Shown here in pieces: positions 21,940 to 35,945 of a stretch of DNA of 64,000 nucleotides. Numbering within the stretch: position 1 is the first letter of the stretch; the number at the start of each line of letters is the position of its first letter. The position numbers and the translations under genes were made by a program. This stretch comes from Porodaedalea pini. Its lineage: Eukaryota > Basidiomycota > Agaricomycetes > Hymenochaetales > Hymenochaetaceae. Location: the NCBI GenBank assembly GCA_002794775.1, contig NBAY01000105.1:1-64000 (forward strand), in the 5' to 3' direction. Below the pieces are notes generated by a model. It saw only the letters and a list, made by a program, of their open reading frames with translations, did not search any database and was not told the DNA's origin.

Positions 21940-23538
21940 GTGAAATGCACGTGTCGCAGGACTTATGAAAATGGCTGTAAGACAAAATGCCAGCTCATAA
22001 AAAATAGAGAGTCTGTAACAATCAATATCAATAGAGATCAAATATGCATTCTACCTAACTTTGCAATGACTGACTATGCATCACAAGGTAGAACAAGATT
22101 GTATAATGTAATTGATCTGAACAACTGTCAGAATCATCAGTCATACTATACTTGTCTTTCTAGAAGCTCTTCTGCAGAGGGAACTATAATATTACAGGGC
22201 TTTGATAAAAACAAGATCATGGGTGGCATTAGTGGATATCTAAGACAAGAATTCAGAGAGCTTGAGATACTTGATGAACTGACCAAAGAAAGATATGAGG
22301 GAAGACTTCCATCACATGTAAATGCACATACAAGAGGTGTACTACTGAGACAATATATGAATTACAAAGGATCAAATCACCAGCCCTCTCATTTACACTC
22401 TGCAATTGCTCGGACAGATGAGCTTGTTCTTTCAGATAACAAATATAGTCAATGGAATTCATGCCATGTAAAGCATAATATAACTGAGATGAATGAGCAG
22501 AGAGTAGATAAAAAAGATGAAGAAATAATGCCAAATAATAAAACTAAAATATCCAGTGACACATTAGCCAGTACATCATATTTAGGGAAAAGAAATAGTG
22601 ATAATGACAGTGAAGGCTCTACCTTAAATACTCCAAGTAAGCGACATAAAGCAAGTGAATATAATCAAAACATTACAAGCTCATCACCTTTAGGACTAAG
22701 ATGGGATTCAGTAAGTTATAGTTGTGCGTATGACTCTGTATTGCCTATTTTATTCAATTTATACATAGAAGACTATGAGAGGTGGTATAATATATATTCA
22801 CAGTATCAAATTAAATTGCATGATCATTTTCAAAGGGTAACAAATTCAATAAGCAGCTTTGAAGAACAAAGAGATGCCATTCGTAGTAAACTTTTCAAAG
22901 AGAACAAAAATCAGTTTCCATTAGGTCATAAATTAACAGCTGTAGCCTCTGTTGTGCAGAAATGCCTAGAAGCAAAAGAACCTATAATATATAAGCAAAG
23001 CCAGTGTATTCAATGTAATAGGTCTAAACATAGTCTTTTATTATCCTCATTTATTCCATGTTTTACAGAAGACTTTAATACAGCTCCTGAATGGTATTTA
23101 TTCAGCAGTCAATATAAAAACATCAATACATACCCTTCTATTCAACAATGGCTTAACTATTACTTTGGTTCAATGTCAGTAACATGTAGACAATGTCAAA
23201 TAGATTATACAGCTGACACCAATGTACAATTTCATATCAGTGAGTCAACAAATGTTGTAGCTGTGCAGTTGTATAATTATGAGATTATAATTGATCATGA
23301 GGTTGTTATAAAATGTACACCATGTTTGAAAAAATACAAATTGCGAGGTCTGATTTATGGTGGTAACAATCACTTCACTTGTAGAATAATAGATAAGTCT
23401 GGACTGGTCTGGTATAATGACGGTATAACCACTGGCAGAGTTTCAAATGCAGAAAAGTATCTATCACAGTATAGTGATTATGAGCTTCATGGCGAAGGGA
23501 AAACTACAGCAGTCATTGCTCTATATGCTATTATTTAA
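21940..23538 (+). CDS. Helitron-type helicase C-terminus fused to a USP-like cysteine protease domain (5'-truncated)
   Basis: Residues about 40-90 hold the last motifs of a Pif1/RecD-like superfamily 1 helicase: NFAMTDYASQGRTR (TxxxSQGxT motif) and YTCLSRSSSAEGTIILQGF (LSR motif). A Helitron-like stretch follows (ELEILDELTKERYEGRLP). After a polar linker, residues about 255-532 look like a ubiquitin-specific protease: a Cys box around Cys262 (WDSVSYSCAYDSVLP), paired CxxC knuckles (CIQC and CRQC) as in the USP zinc ribbon, and a His box around His478 (YGGNNHFTCRI) followed by VWYNDG. All the helicase motifs upstream and the Rep nuclease are missing, so the start shown is only the first Met of the open frame. 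The frame is strikingly AT-rich against its GC-rich neighbours. It is open for 532 codons without a stop. Confidence 0.65.
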   Translation: MKCTCRRTYENGCKTKCQLIKNRESVTININRDQICILPNFAMTDYASQGRTRLYNVIDLNNCQNHQSYYTCLSRSSSAEGTIILQGFDKNKIMGGISGYLRQEFRELEILDELTKERYEGRLPSHVNAHTRGVLLRQYMNYKGSNHQPSHLHSAIARTDELVLSDNKYSQWNSCHVKHNITEMNEQRVDKKDEEIMPNNKTKISSDTLASTSYLGKRNSDNDSEGSTLNTPSKRHKASEYNQNITSSSPLGLRWDSVSYSCAYDSVLPILFNLYIEDYERWYNIYSQYQIKLHDHFQRVTNSISSFEEQRDAIRSKLFKENKNQFPLGHKLTAVASVVQKCLEAKEPIIYKQSQCIQCNRSKHSLLLSSFIPCFTEDFNTAPEWYLFSSQYKNINTYPSIQQWLNYYFGSMSVTCRQCQIDYTADTNVQFHISESTNVVAVQLYNYEIIIDHEVVIKCTPCLKKYKLRGLIYGGNNHFTCRIIDKSGLVWYNDGITTGRVSNAEKYLSQYSDYELHGEGKTTAVIALYAII

Positions 23539-23585
23539 TGTACAACATGCAGTGTAAAGGAGGAGGGATGGGGAGGTAGCACATC

Positions 23586-26150
<2,565 letters not shown>

Positions 26151-27763
26151 AAGCGTTCTCGGCAGCCTCCCTTATTAAAAGATCATCGCCGCGCACAACG
26201 ACGAGGCGGTCTGCCAGCTGCTGCACCTGCTCAATGATGTAAACCGGCTCCAGATCGCTCGGTTTTCTGCGGTCGATATGGAAAGTCTGCGTTGCGTTCT
26301 GCACGATACGGTTCAGGTTGACAAGAAGATAGTGGGGTCGCGGCCCGGGAAAATGAATTCACGGAGCAATTTACGATCCTCATGAAGACGGTCATATTCC
26401 TCGTCAAGTTTTTGCTGGAGCTCGAGGGATGAGTCATCGATACTGACTTGCAAAGCACCAGTGAGAAAAAGTGACGTCGACCCGATAGCAATGTTCGAAC
26501 TCGCGATCATTGCTACCGAACGTTTTTGATCGTTTGCCGTTCGATAAGAGCACCGTCCATACCATCCTCGCCATACACGAAATGGATCAGGTCACCCAGT
26601 GAGTTTCGTACAGTCCCATCGTAGCAGACAGCCACGTCTTCGAGTGCCTTTACAAGTCGACGCTGAATGTAACCAGTCTCGTCCGTCTTGACAGCGCGCC
26701 TCTGGGCTGAAATCATCCTTCGTAAAGTGAGGTAGTGTGCGATGTCTGAAGCCGAACGGGAGTCGCTTCCCTTCAACGGACTGCTGACCAACACAGACGG
26801 ACATCTGCGAGATGTTAATGAACGAACCCTTCGAACCCACGACAACCATCTCTTTGACACCGGAGTGGTCACGCGCAAAGTTGAGCTCGCCTTCGACTCG
26901 ACTCTCGAACGACTCGCGAATAGTCATTCTCGGTGCAGCGTTCAGACGGTCGTTAGATGCATCTTCAATGGCCTGCACGACATTCTGCTTTCGATGTACG
27001 CCATTGTCTTCTTATCCGCGACCGTATCACCAATGCCTATACTGAATCCATTGTGGAACAGCCAGTAATTAACAATCTGCTGGAGACCACTGAACAGCGT
27101 ATGAGTCGCTTCGGGACCTTTTTCGTGGAAGACGACGTGGATAAGACCGCCTTGCGACGCTCCAACCGTCTTTTTCTCCACGATACCAAAGACGATCTCG
27201 CCGTTTTCAATGATCATGCCATCGTCGAAAACGGGGCTCGAAAATTTCGGATCAGGCGAGCGATATGCGTTTATTCCGCGAGGAATCGTCATGCTAAGAA
27301 TCTGTTTGCCCGTCCATAATGGCTTCCGCTTCAAGATCGCCGGCGTCGGAATCGTGCCGTCCCAGTCCGGCACCCAGAGCAGGGTATTTTGCACCTGCAC
27401 CCAGTCGAGGAAGCTATCCCGCAGAGTGAATTTCCGGACACCGCACAACGTGTCCTGTACGATGCCCATAACAGGTTTGTTCACCTGCGGCGAGATGATC
27501 TGCTTTGCAACCTATGCAATTTGACTGAATTCGGCTCTCGTCTCTTCGCTCTGAGGAACGCTAGACGGAGCTGAGAAAGAGATGTAAAGCTAATCTTAAA
27601 AGTGACATACTGCTTGTTCATCTCATCGCCATCGAAATCGGCATCATACGGTGGAGTGACGGAAAGATTTAGACGAAAGGCTAGAATACACTAATCAACG
27701 ACCATACATTGAGTTAAAGGTGGATAAACACGTACTAGAGTAAAGCATAAGTCGCACGCGATG
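26151..27763 (-). pseudogene. RPB1: RPB1 (RNA polymerase II largest subunit) internal fragment, copy A
   Basis: The minus strand starts at HRVRLM (27763) and passes an intron to the active-centre motif ADFDGDEMN, whose three Asp hold the catalytic Mg in the family. It continues with [91 protein letters not shown] and [20 protein letters not shown], up to [17 protein letters not shown] and ENASL. Frameshifts lie near 27010 and 26720, and a small deletion follows SPEAR. At ENASL (about 26150) it joins PRP8 within a few bases. The N-terminal clamp, the C-terminal part and the heptad-repeat CTD are absent. It cannot make a polymerase subunit. Confidence 0.85.
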
Positions 27764-28830
27764 CCTCGCCGGAGAAGGCTTCTTCTCATCAACTGCAGGG
27801 GACTTCTTCGTCGCTGTCTTGTTCCCTCCAGCTGTTGCCACAGATGCAGCTGATCGAATTGAATTCGCCGACGGTGACTTTCGAATGACGGGCGTCTTGT
27901 TCGCCGTTGTTTTCGTAGATACTGTAGTAATGGGCGACACCTTCCGTGTGCGCGATGCAGCGCTTACCGTACTAATTGGTGCCGCACTCGTTTCAGAGAC
28001 GCGATGCGGCCGTCCTTTCAGTAGCGCAGGCGCCGACATTTTAGGCGATCTTGAGATTCCGGTGCTGCGCATCGAGGTCATTGACGTGGTCGAGACTTTC
28101 CTCGACCGAGTAACAGAGTCGCGTGGGTCATGTTCTCGCGACGCGTCTTGAATGTAGACTCGCGTGATGAAGCCCCGCTCCTGCTGCTGGACATTGACAC
28201 ATTCGAGACCGAGGATGTCGGTCGCGAGGGCGGATGAGGTGGACGAAGAGTACCTTGCTGGCCTGCAGTGGCGGCATTTCTGTGGATAGTCGATGCATGT
28301 GAACGAGTAGATGAAACAGAGGCGGCGACAGACTTGGGTCTTTGCAAGGAGACGATGTTCGGTAGTTTTACACTCGTGACACCTGCGTCTTTCCCAGTTG
28401 TGTGCGGAGAACGAGAAGCTACACTGGGCCGTCGAGAAACCACGGAAGATGATGCGGTAGAGCGCGCAAGGGACGAGGTCGAGCCCTTTAGTCGCGGGCT
28501 TTCTTGTTCGTCACCCTCCCCATCCACGTCCATACCTGAAGTACACGAGAGCGCACTCGGTGCCCTATGGACGCTTGGACTCGTGCTACGCGGGGTGGAC
28601 GGCGCAAACTTCGAGTCTGGCCGGCTCTTCTTACGCTCACGCTCCGTTGCAGTCGTAAGGCGCGATGACGTTCGGCTAATCGTCGACGCAACGCTGCGCG
28701 CTACGCTCCGGACAGATGCGCTAGACGAGGTGACAGCCGCATTCATGCGAGCAAGGTTCTTGTTCAGCACGCTCGTACGAAGCGAATGCGACGTGCTCAT
28801 GCTATCGCGCTCAGTAGTGTCTTCAACCCT
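27764..28830 (-). pseudogene. Ser/Arg-rich linker of the BTB/CAP-Gly protein, copy A
   Basis: Low-complexity Ser/Thr/Arg-rich sequence (MSTSHSLRTSVLNKNLARMN, then a region ending in [20 protein letters not shown]). It joins directly to RPB1 at HRVRLM, which shows where the polymerase fragment entered this gene. One frame change occurs near 28080. Copies B and C carry the same stretch. Such linkers in CAP-Gly proteins are usually microtubule-binding and phosphorylated; here the evidence is composition and synteny with CAP-Gly in copies B and C. Confidence 0.6.
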
Positions 28831-29290
28831 GATGCCGCAGAAGACGACAATGCAGCAGATAAGATGGAAGATACAGATGCCAGAGACGGCTTTGCTGTCA
28901 GCGGCATGCTGCTTTGCATTGCTTCGATGGAGCCGAACAACTGTACAGGCCGCGACTCCGATTTAGCAAGAGGTGGGGAAGGCGCCGGCGAGGAGGAGAA
29001 CGAGAAATAGCGCGAGCATAAACGATAGCTAGCATTTGTTAGTCTCAAGGACAGGTGGTAGGTTCTGTGCTCGTGCTCACCTTTATGTCCCCAAACCTCC
29101 GAGTCCGCGTTGCTGCCTTCGTCCATCGCGTCCTCATCCAGTAGATCCCAGACGACATCTGGGAAGCGATCTTTCATGCGATGAAAGAGCGATTGGAGGT
29201 CCTCTTGCCATGCTGTCGTCGACCTCTTTGTTGCAGCGCAAGTGTCTTTGCTGCAGCAAAACAGACTCGTCAACGACCGCAAGGGTGGAG
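28831..29290 (-). pseudogene. BTB-protein N-terminal fragment, copy A
   Basis: WQEDLQSLFHRMKDRFPDVV, VWDLLDEDAMDEGSNADSEV and VWGHK lead into an intron with GTGAGC...CTAG ends, then RYFSFSSSPAPSPPLAKSES. This is the start of a fungal BTB/POZ-like protein as judged by the fuller copy C. As in copy B, the BTB core and the following helical region are deleted, and the frame passes straight into the RVEDTTERDSMST segment. The start codon and promoter seen in copy B at 35467 are missing. Confidence 0.6.
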
Positions 29291-29643
29291 ATCACATGTT
29301 GGCACTGTCGTCAACTCTGCTTTCGACCAATTTTTAATTCAACCAGGCCATTTTATTTTACAAAAAATACATAGACAGACAGAGAATTGTCTGAAGTTTT
29401 TTTACATGGTTCAAACTTGCGATTTGGATGGTTGAATAAAATTAAATATGTTGATAAAGAAAGTGAGCACTGTACAGCCACAAAAGCAGTGAACGACTTC
29501 CACCACTCAATTTAGCAGAAAAGGGGTCCAAAATTAACATATATGGTATGCCATCAGCTTATAAAAGCTGACAAAAACCCAAATTGGGGACTTTATCTTT
29601 GCCCACAACAAAAGACAATACTTCGTAAACTCAGTAATCGTAA
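29291..29643 (-). mobile_element. Shared terminal sequence of the chimeric unit (Helitron-like 5' end), copy A
   Basis: About 350 bp shared with 34943-35340 and 49191-49568. Read on the minus strand, it starts TTACGATTACTGAGTTTACG directly after a host A (29644). The same boundary is A|TTACGATT in copy B and A|TCACGATT in copy C. Helitrons insert between A and T and begin with TC; only copy C keeps TC. A short hairpin AGCTTTTATAAGCT lies about 85 bp inside. No coding sequence. Confidence 0.6.
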
Positions 29644-29644
29644 T

Positions 29645-29772
29645 CTGGTAGCATCGCAGCACATCCAAGTGCTCTATTTGCTATCCCTGCCTTCATCTGT
29701 GCATGGCCAAAATCCGGGCTTGCGCCTGCATCTGACAAGGGTGGAGTCGGGAAGTGCATCGCGTTGTGCACT
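29645..29772 (-). pseudogene. Third cyclin C-terminal tail fragment
   Basis: Closely similar to 4376-4505 of the left palindrome arm. The minus strand encodes HNAMHFPTPPLSDAGASPDF in place of HNVMHFPSPPLSDAGASPEF. Its left edge is the insertion point of copy A and its right edge is the LTR starting at 29773, so two elements landed in one cyclin fragment. The unit inserted between A and T of this sequence. Confidence 0.65.
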
Positions 29773-30197
29773 TGTTAGGTGGGAGTCCGGGAGACGACTC
29801 GGACTGGGCAGGCCTCGGCTGACTGTCGTCTGGGACGTGCTATACTCAAGCGTAGACTTGGGACACGCTTACTCAGGCTAGGTCATCGCGGAGGTAAGAG
29901 GATTAATACAAGTCTAAACTAATACAGGGGGGGACGAGTCTCACCTAGGTCGTCGCGGAGGTAAGAGGAAAAGCAGAACAAGGAGTTCATGCGATTCCTG
30001 AGACCTTATATAGCGGCGACCGTGGGACTATATTATCTAAAGTTACATAACGAACGGAATGGAATGAATGAAGGTCATGTGGAGGGAGTATGGGAAATGA
30101 TTGAAAAGACGATTAAATATAATGAAAAGGAGCGGTTAAAAGAAAAGAAATGGTAAAAGGAAAAATAAAAGAAAAGGTAAAAGTTCGAGTCCTAACA
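29773..30197 (-). repeat. LTR of Ty3/gypsy element
   Basis: On the minus strand it runs from TGTTAGG (30197) to CCTAACA (29773), giving perfect 7 bp inverted ends and TG...CA borders over 425 bp. It is preceded by a polypurine tract of G residues (30198-30210 region). A TATATAAGG box lies near 30012-30020. This is the 3' LTR of the gypsy element; no 5' LTR remains at the other end, where the shared unit terminus begins at 34943. Confidence 0.8.
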
Positions 30198-30278
30198 TTA
30201 CCCCCCCCTCAAGGTTGGGCGTCCCAACCAACCAAGATCAAGGTCTTCTGGTTCGGTGTCGACGAAGCGTGGACGCAG

Positions 30279-33200
30279 TCACTGGCGAGGAATGTCGAGT
30301 TTTCGAGGGGCGCCGGGATGTTTTCGATAGAATTCAGTGATCGCCTCCTTTGCGTTCTCGCCAAAGTCCATCTCGGGTTGCCAAGTCGGTTCATTGTAGC
30401 CAACCCACTTGATGAGGTACTGTAGCTTTCCTCGATGCAAACGCGAGTCTAAGACTTCCTTGATCTCGTACTCTTCCTCATTGTCGATGATGTCAGGTGG
30501 TGGCGGTGCTGGTTGTTTCTGGCTCTCGAAGGATGGTTCGACGGCAGGTTTTAGCAGGGCCTCGTTGAAAACTGGGTGGACCTTCTTCCATCGCTTGGGG
30601 AGACTGAGCTTGTATGCGCTAGCTCCGACCTTGTCGACGATCTCGAAGGGACCATACCATTTGTCAGCAAGTTTCTTTGTTGGCGAATCTGTGCTGATGT
30701 TTCGTCCATCGAGGAAAACCTTGTCTCCAGCCTTATACTCCACCGAAGACCCTGCTGTCCGATCGTGGTAGTGCTTCATGTCATCTGCCGCCTTGATCAA
30801 GTTGTCCTTCGCAACGCGATGAGTCTCCTTGATGTGCTTCGCAAATTCTTCCGCTGACATGTTGGCAGACGAGGTTCGTGTTGTGTCAAAGCTCAAAGGG
30901 TGACGTCCTGTGTTCGCATAGAAGGGAGACATTTTTGTCGCTGAGTGTTCGCGGTTGTTGTATGCAAACTCCACGAGGGGGAGCCAGTCCTTCCAGTCCG
31001 ATTGACGATGGTTGACGAAGAGTCGAAGATACTGTTCGAGCTCTTGGTTAACGCGTTCCGTTTGACCATCCGTCTGTGGGTGATATGCCGTGGACGGGTT
31101 GCCTTCGATGTGCAGGAGTTTGTACAGCTCCTTCATCATCGAAGCGTCGAACTGTGTGCCTCGGTCATGGATGATCTTCTTCGGTAAGCCGTGGAGGCGG
31201 AAGACGTGGTCGCGGTACAGCTGGGCCATGCCTTCCGCCGACAACTTTGTCGTCGTCGGGATCGCGTGCATCTGTTTCAAGAACCTATCAACGAAGACAC
31301 AGATCGCGTTATGTCCCTTGGAGTCCGGGAGCTCTCCAATGAGGTCGACCGTGACGATTTCCCAAGGACCTTCTGGGACCGCGTTTGGGTGGAGTGGTCT
31401 TGACCTCGACGCCCTTAGAGCCTTTGTTCGCTGACAGCGATCACACCCTCGGACATACGCTCGGACGTCAGAGAACATTGACGCCCACCAAAAGTCTCGA
31501 CGGACGAGCTCCACTGTTTTTGACGCTCCTGGGTGTCCCGCTAGAACCGAGTCATGACATTCCCGTAATACGGCCTCCTTCATTGATGATGGTACGTACA
31601 CTTTGTCTTTCATGCGCCACACCCCGTCGACCTCTGTCATCCCTGTCAGCCTCTCCGACTCGTGTTGCACCCTCTGCGCTTCACCCACTCTGTTCAACAC
31701 CTCATCATGCAACGTCCTCACCACTCCACGATTCAGCCACTTGTCTTTGATGAACACGACGTCGTCGTTGTCATCCTTTCCCTCATCATAGCCTGCCTTG
31801 CGCAACAGTAAGTCCGCCTTGCCCATCGTCTTCCCCGACTTGTGCTCGAGGTGGAAGTCGAATTCTTCAAGCTCTGTCCGCCAGCGAGCTTGTCGATAGC
31901 TCAGCTTTTGTGCCGATCTGAAGTAGGTGAGGTTGGCATGATCAGACCAGATCTCGATGGGGTGGCGGGCACCAAGGAGGTATTGCCTCCACTCCTTGAG
32001 CGCCGAAACGATTGCAAGCATCTCCTTGTCGTAGATCTCGTAGTTTCGTTCTGCTGGCAGGAGCGCTTCTGACCTGTAGGCGACCACCCTCCACTTGCCT
32101 TCCTGTTTCTGCAACAACACGCCTCCGAGTGCAAAGTTCGACGAGTCCGCCTCGACGCGGAAAGGGCCCTTGTCGTTGGCGATGGCTAGGACTGGAGGTG
32201 AGCAGAGACGTCGTCTCAGCTCCTCGAACACTTCCTGCTGTTCGGTCTCCCATACCCAGTCCTTTTTACCTGTTAGCGACGTCAGCGGATGGACTATCTT
32301 GCTGTAGTCCTTGATGAATCGTCGCAGCCAGTTGCCCATGCCGAGGAATTGCTGCAGCTGCTTGAGGTTTTGCAGGACTGGCCAGTCTGCGATCGCCTCT
32401 GTCTTCGCCGGGTCAGCCTTGATTTCGCCATTGCCGACGATGTGCCCGAGGTACTTCACGGTCTTAGCGTCAAATTCGCATTTTTCCGGCTTCAGGTACA
32501 GGCTGTTTTCTCGCAAGATCTGAAGGACACGCCTAGACGTCTCGATGTGCTCCTCAAGAGTTTGCGAGAGGATGAGGATGTCGTCGAGATAGACGATGAT
32601 CAAGTTGTTGTAGATCAGTCCCTTGAAGATGTGGTTGACAAAGCCTGGAATGTCGCTGGTGCGTTGCAAAGACCAAAGAACATGACCGTAGGTTCGAAGA
32701 GGCCCATGTTCGTGCGAAACACTGCTTTCCACTCATCGCCTTCGCGGATCCGGACGTTGTAGTATCCCCATCAAAGGTCAAGCTTAGTGATGTACTTCGC
32801 TTTCTTGACCTTGTCGACAAGTTCATCGATGAGAGGGAGGAGATATTTATTCTTGATCGTACCGTCGTTGAGTTTTCGGTAATCCTGGATCGGGTGTAGG
32901 GACTTGTCGGCCTTCTTGATGAAGAAGAAGGGCGAAGCCATCGGCGAGATTGACTTTCGTATGCGGCCTGACTTCAGGTTTTCTTCAAGGAAGTCCTTTA
33001 ATGACTGCTGTTCCGTCAGCGTCAGCGGATAGATCTTGCAGTCGCTCAGCTTGAAGTCGGGTTTCAGGTCGATGACGTGGTCCCAGGGGCAGTGTTCCAG
33101 TAGCTTCTCGAATCCTTTCTCCAAGAAGACGTTGGCATAGTCGTTGAGGTATGCGGGCCAGGACGTTTTGTCCATTCGCACCTCTCTCACCCTTCTTGTT

Positions 33201-33661
33201 TCCTTCACGTCCTCTTTCTCGATCGTGCACTCTTCCGGGCAGCGGGTGAATTCAATCAAACCCGCCCTCCAGTCGACCTTCGGGTTGTGACGTCGAAGCC
33301 AATCGTAACCAAGGAAGATGTTTGACAATGCCAGCGATGTCACCGCAAGGACAATCCTCTCCCTGTGGGACCCAATCATAAGCTCGACGTCAATGTACTC
33401 TTCGATCAACCCAGCTTCATTGTGCGTGCCGTCAGCATTGAGCACTGCGAGGGGTCAAATGTACCGTCTGGTCTCCAACCCGTATCGTTCGACGAACCTC
33501 ATGTCGATGCATGATCCTGTGCATCCCGAATCTACAAGGGCATGCGCATCCACCTCTCTCATTTCCCCCGCTACACTGTGTCTGACATTCAGGAGGAGGT
33601 CCAGCTGGCGTCCGCCAGTTCCCCTCATGAACAACTTTTCTTTGACGTCTTCTTCATTCAC
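30279..33661 (-). pseudogene. Ty3/gypsy Pol with chromodomain (chromovirus), interrupted
   Basis: On the minus strand, domains in order are: aspartic protease (ALVDSGCTGSCIDMRFVERY), reverse transcriptase with YLDDILI and the preceding [12 protein letters not shown] block, RNase H (RVEADSSNFALGG, YDKEMLAI, SDHANLTYF), integrase with an HHCC finger (HDSVLAGHPG and CDRCQRTK) and DDE core (TVDLIGEL, HDRGTQFDA, NQELEQYL), and a C-terminal chromodomain (EVLDSRLHRGKLQYLIKW, NEPTWQPEMDF). In-frame TGA codons occur near 33446 and 32768, where CGA (Arg) fits, and one base is missing near 32715 in the RT. This copy cannot make an intact polyprotein. Chromodomains direct insertion to heterochromatin in this family. 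Confidence 0.92.
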
Positions 33662-33792
33662 ACCAGTAGGGTTTTCGTAGTCGGAAAAGTCATCGACGCC
33701 ATTTGCATCTAGATATTGTACAGGCGGTTGACTATATTTTAACGGATCCGAACTTGAAACCCTTGGAACTTCTTGGCCAGTCGCCCCGGTGG

Positions 33793-34875
33793 CTACGCCT
33801 GACCACTCGCAAAACCCTGCGAGTCGACGACCTCTTCGTCATCACCTTCTTCCTCCACATAGTCCTCCACAGTCGACCTCCGAGTGTCTACGACTTCCTC
33901 GAATGCCGATTCCTTCATTGCTCCTAGTTCGTCGGCGAGGAGGCGACGTTCGCCGGGTGCCATCATCTGCAGCATACGCTGCACAATCGTCTTCCCTTGT
34001 GAGCATGCATCCTTGAAGTGACCGAGTTGGCCACATATCCAGCACGCGCGTCGGCGTTGCGCCTCATTCATAGAGACGTCCATCGGCTGGCCAGCTCCTC
34101 TGAACGTGACGCCTGTCACATCGCGTTTGTCAACATGGGGGTTAGTCACCTGGCGACGAGCTGGGGGTCCATGTTGCTGCTGCGGGCGTGGAGGGGGTGG
34201 GAAGGCGCGGCCTCGTTGGATGGCGCGAATTTGTTGCTCACCCCGGTCAATTTCGATCGCTTTCTTCTTCCAGTCTTCATACGTCGTCGGGACTGGCGTT
34301 GACCGTAGTACCCCTCTCACCACTTCGATGTTCATCGCCCGCTTCAGTTGATCACAGATGATGCCGTCGTCCGTTAAACCCGCTCTTGTGATGACGACGT
34401 CGAGATCCTGGAAGAACTCATCGGCAGTAAGATCCTTCTGCACCTTGGTCCGAAATTTCGCCAGCACCTTTTCCTTTCAGTTTGGATCGTCGAATGAGGC
34501 GTCCAGGCACTCTTGGAATCTTATCCAGCTGTCGGTGAAGGTTACGATGCCGGCTGTCGTTGATTCCTCCACATAATTCTGCGCCCACGTTGCTGCATTA
34601 CCGCCCTTCAAGTAGGAGAGCGCAACGTAAATTTTGCTTTCCAACGTGGGGTATCTGTTCGGGTTGGCTGAGACGAAGAGGAGGACCTCGCACTTGAAGT
34701 CTAGATAGTCGTCACCGCCAGTGAATTCACGTGGCTCGGCGACGTCGATGTTGGGGGTCGGGGGGTTAGCTGCCGCGACCGGTGCTGGGGTGTTATTTGC
34801 CTGATGGGCAAAGGCATTTGCGACGATGGCCGCGATCTGCACCATCTGATGTTGGCTGAAACCTTCTGTTGACAT
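33793..34875 (-). pseudogene. Ty3/gypsy Gag with CCHC knuckle, interrupted
   Basis: The minus-strand start MSTEGFSQHQMVQIAA is at 34875. A capsid-like region (EPREFTGGDDYLDFKCEVLL, LSYLKGGNAATWAQNYV) is followed by a CCHC zinc knuckle, CWICGQLGHFKDAC, near the C-terminus. One in-frame TGA at about 34468, between DDPN and KEKVLAKF, splits it; CGA is the likely ancestor. The start is only about 70 bp inside the right edge of the element, so the leader, primer site and 5' LTR are lost. Confidence 0.88.
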
Positions 34876-34942
34876 CGTGGGTTCAAGTGCGGGTGTCGAA
34901 GGTTCTGGGGGAGTCGGCGGTGAGGGGTCCCTGGTAGTTTCA

Positions 34943-35345
34943 TTACGATTACTGAGTTTACGAAGTATCGTCTTTTGTTGTGGGCAAAGTTAGGGAGCCT
35001 GATTTGGGTTTTTGTCAGCTTTTATAAGCTGATGGTATACCATATATGTTAATTTTGGACCCCTTTTCTGCTAAATTGAGCAGTGGCGATGAAGTCGTTC
35101 ACTGCTTTTGTGGCTGTACAGTGCTCACTTTCTTCATCAACATATTTAACTTTATTCAACCATCCAATTCTCAAGCTTGAGGCATGTAAAAAAACTTCAG
35201 ACAATTCTCTGTCTGTTTATGTATTTTTGGTAAAATAAAGTGGCCTGGTTGAATTAAAAATCGGTCGAAAGCAGAGTTGACGACAGTGCCAACATGTGAT
35301 CTCCACCCTTGCGGTCGTTGACGAGTCTGTTTTGCTGCAGCAAAG
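34943..35345 (+). mobile_element. Shared terminal sequence of the chimeric unit, copy B
   Basis: Plus-strand copy of the terminal sequence, starting A|TTACGATTACTGAG at 34942/34943 inside the gypsy leader. It truncates the gypsy element, so unit B landed in (or recombined with) the retroelement. Confidence 0.6.
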
Positions 35346-35466
35346 ACACTCGCTTCACTCCCCCATGTGATCCTCAGCGGAGGCACACCTGAGTTGACTT
35401 GTCTCCTTCACTTTTCTCTTGGGCTTTCTCTGCTTTTTTCTTAATCACACTACATCACTGCTTCTC

Positions 35467-35945
35467 ATGGTAGCGGCCCCGTCATAGCTGCCTGCCTGCC
35501 CACCCGCACTGCTCGAGGCAACAAAGAGGTCGACGACAGCATGGCAAGAGGACCTCCAATTGCTCTTTCATCGCATGAAAGATCGCTTCCCAGATGTCGT
35601 CTGGGATCTACTGGATGAGGACGCGATGGACGAAGGCAGCAACGCGGACTCGGAGGTTTGGGGACATAAAGGTGAGCACGAGCACAGAACCTACCACCTG
35701 TCCTTGAGACTAACAAATGCTAGCTATCGTTTATGCTCACGCTATTTCTCGTTCTCCTCCTCGCCGGCACCTTCCCCACCTCTTGCTAAATCGGAGTCGC
35801 GGCCTGTACAGTTGTTCGGCTCCATCAAAGCAATGCAAAGCAGCATGCCGCTGACAGCAAAGCCGTCTCTGGCATCTGTATCTTCCATCTTATCTGCTGC
35901 ATTGTCGTCTTCTGCGGCATCAGGGTTGAAGACACTACTGAGCGC
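35467..35945 (+). pseudogene. BTB-protein N-terminal fragment with start, copy B
   Basis: Only this copy keeps about 120 bp of upstream sequence and the likely start ATG at 35467 (MVAAPS, then a TAG). The exon continues with WQEDLQLLFHRMKDRFPDVV and VWGHK, then an intron with GTGAGC (about 35671) and CTAG ends, then RYFSFSSSPAPSPPLAKSES. As in copy A, the BTB core is deleted and the frame runs into the Ser-rich part. Confidence 0.6.

Noticed and set aside
28268..28966. 232-residue plus-strand frame opposite the Ser-rich linker
   Set aside because: Antisense of a Ser/Arg-rich stretch. It recurs in copies B and C only because the sense strand is duplicated.
30409..32523. Many plus-strand frames in the gypsy region
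   Set aside because: All are antisense to a Pol reading frame with recognisable protease, RT, RNase H, integrase and chromodomain.
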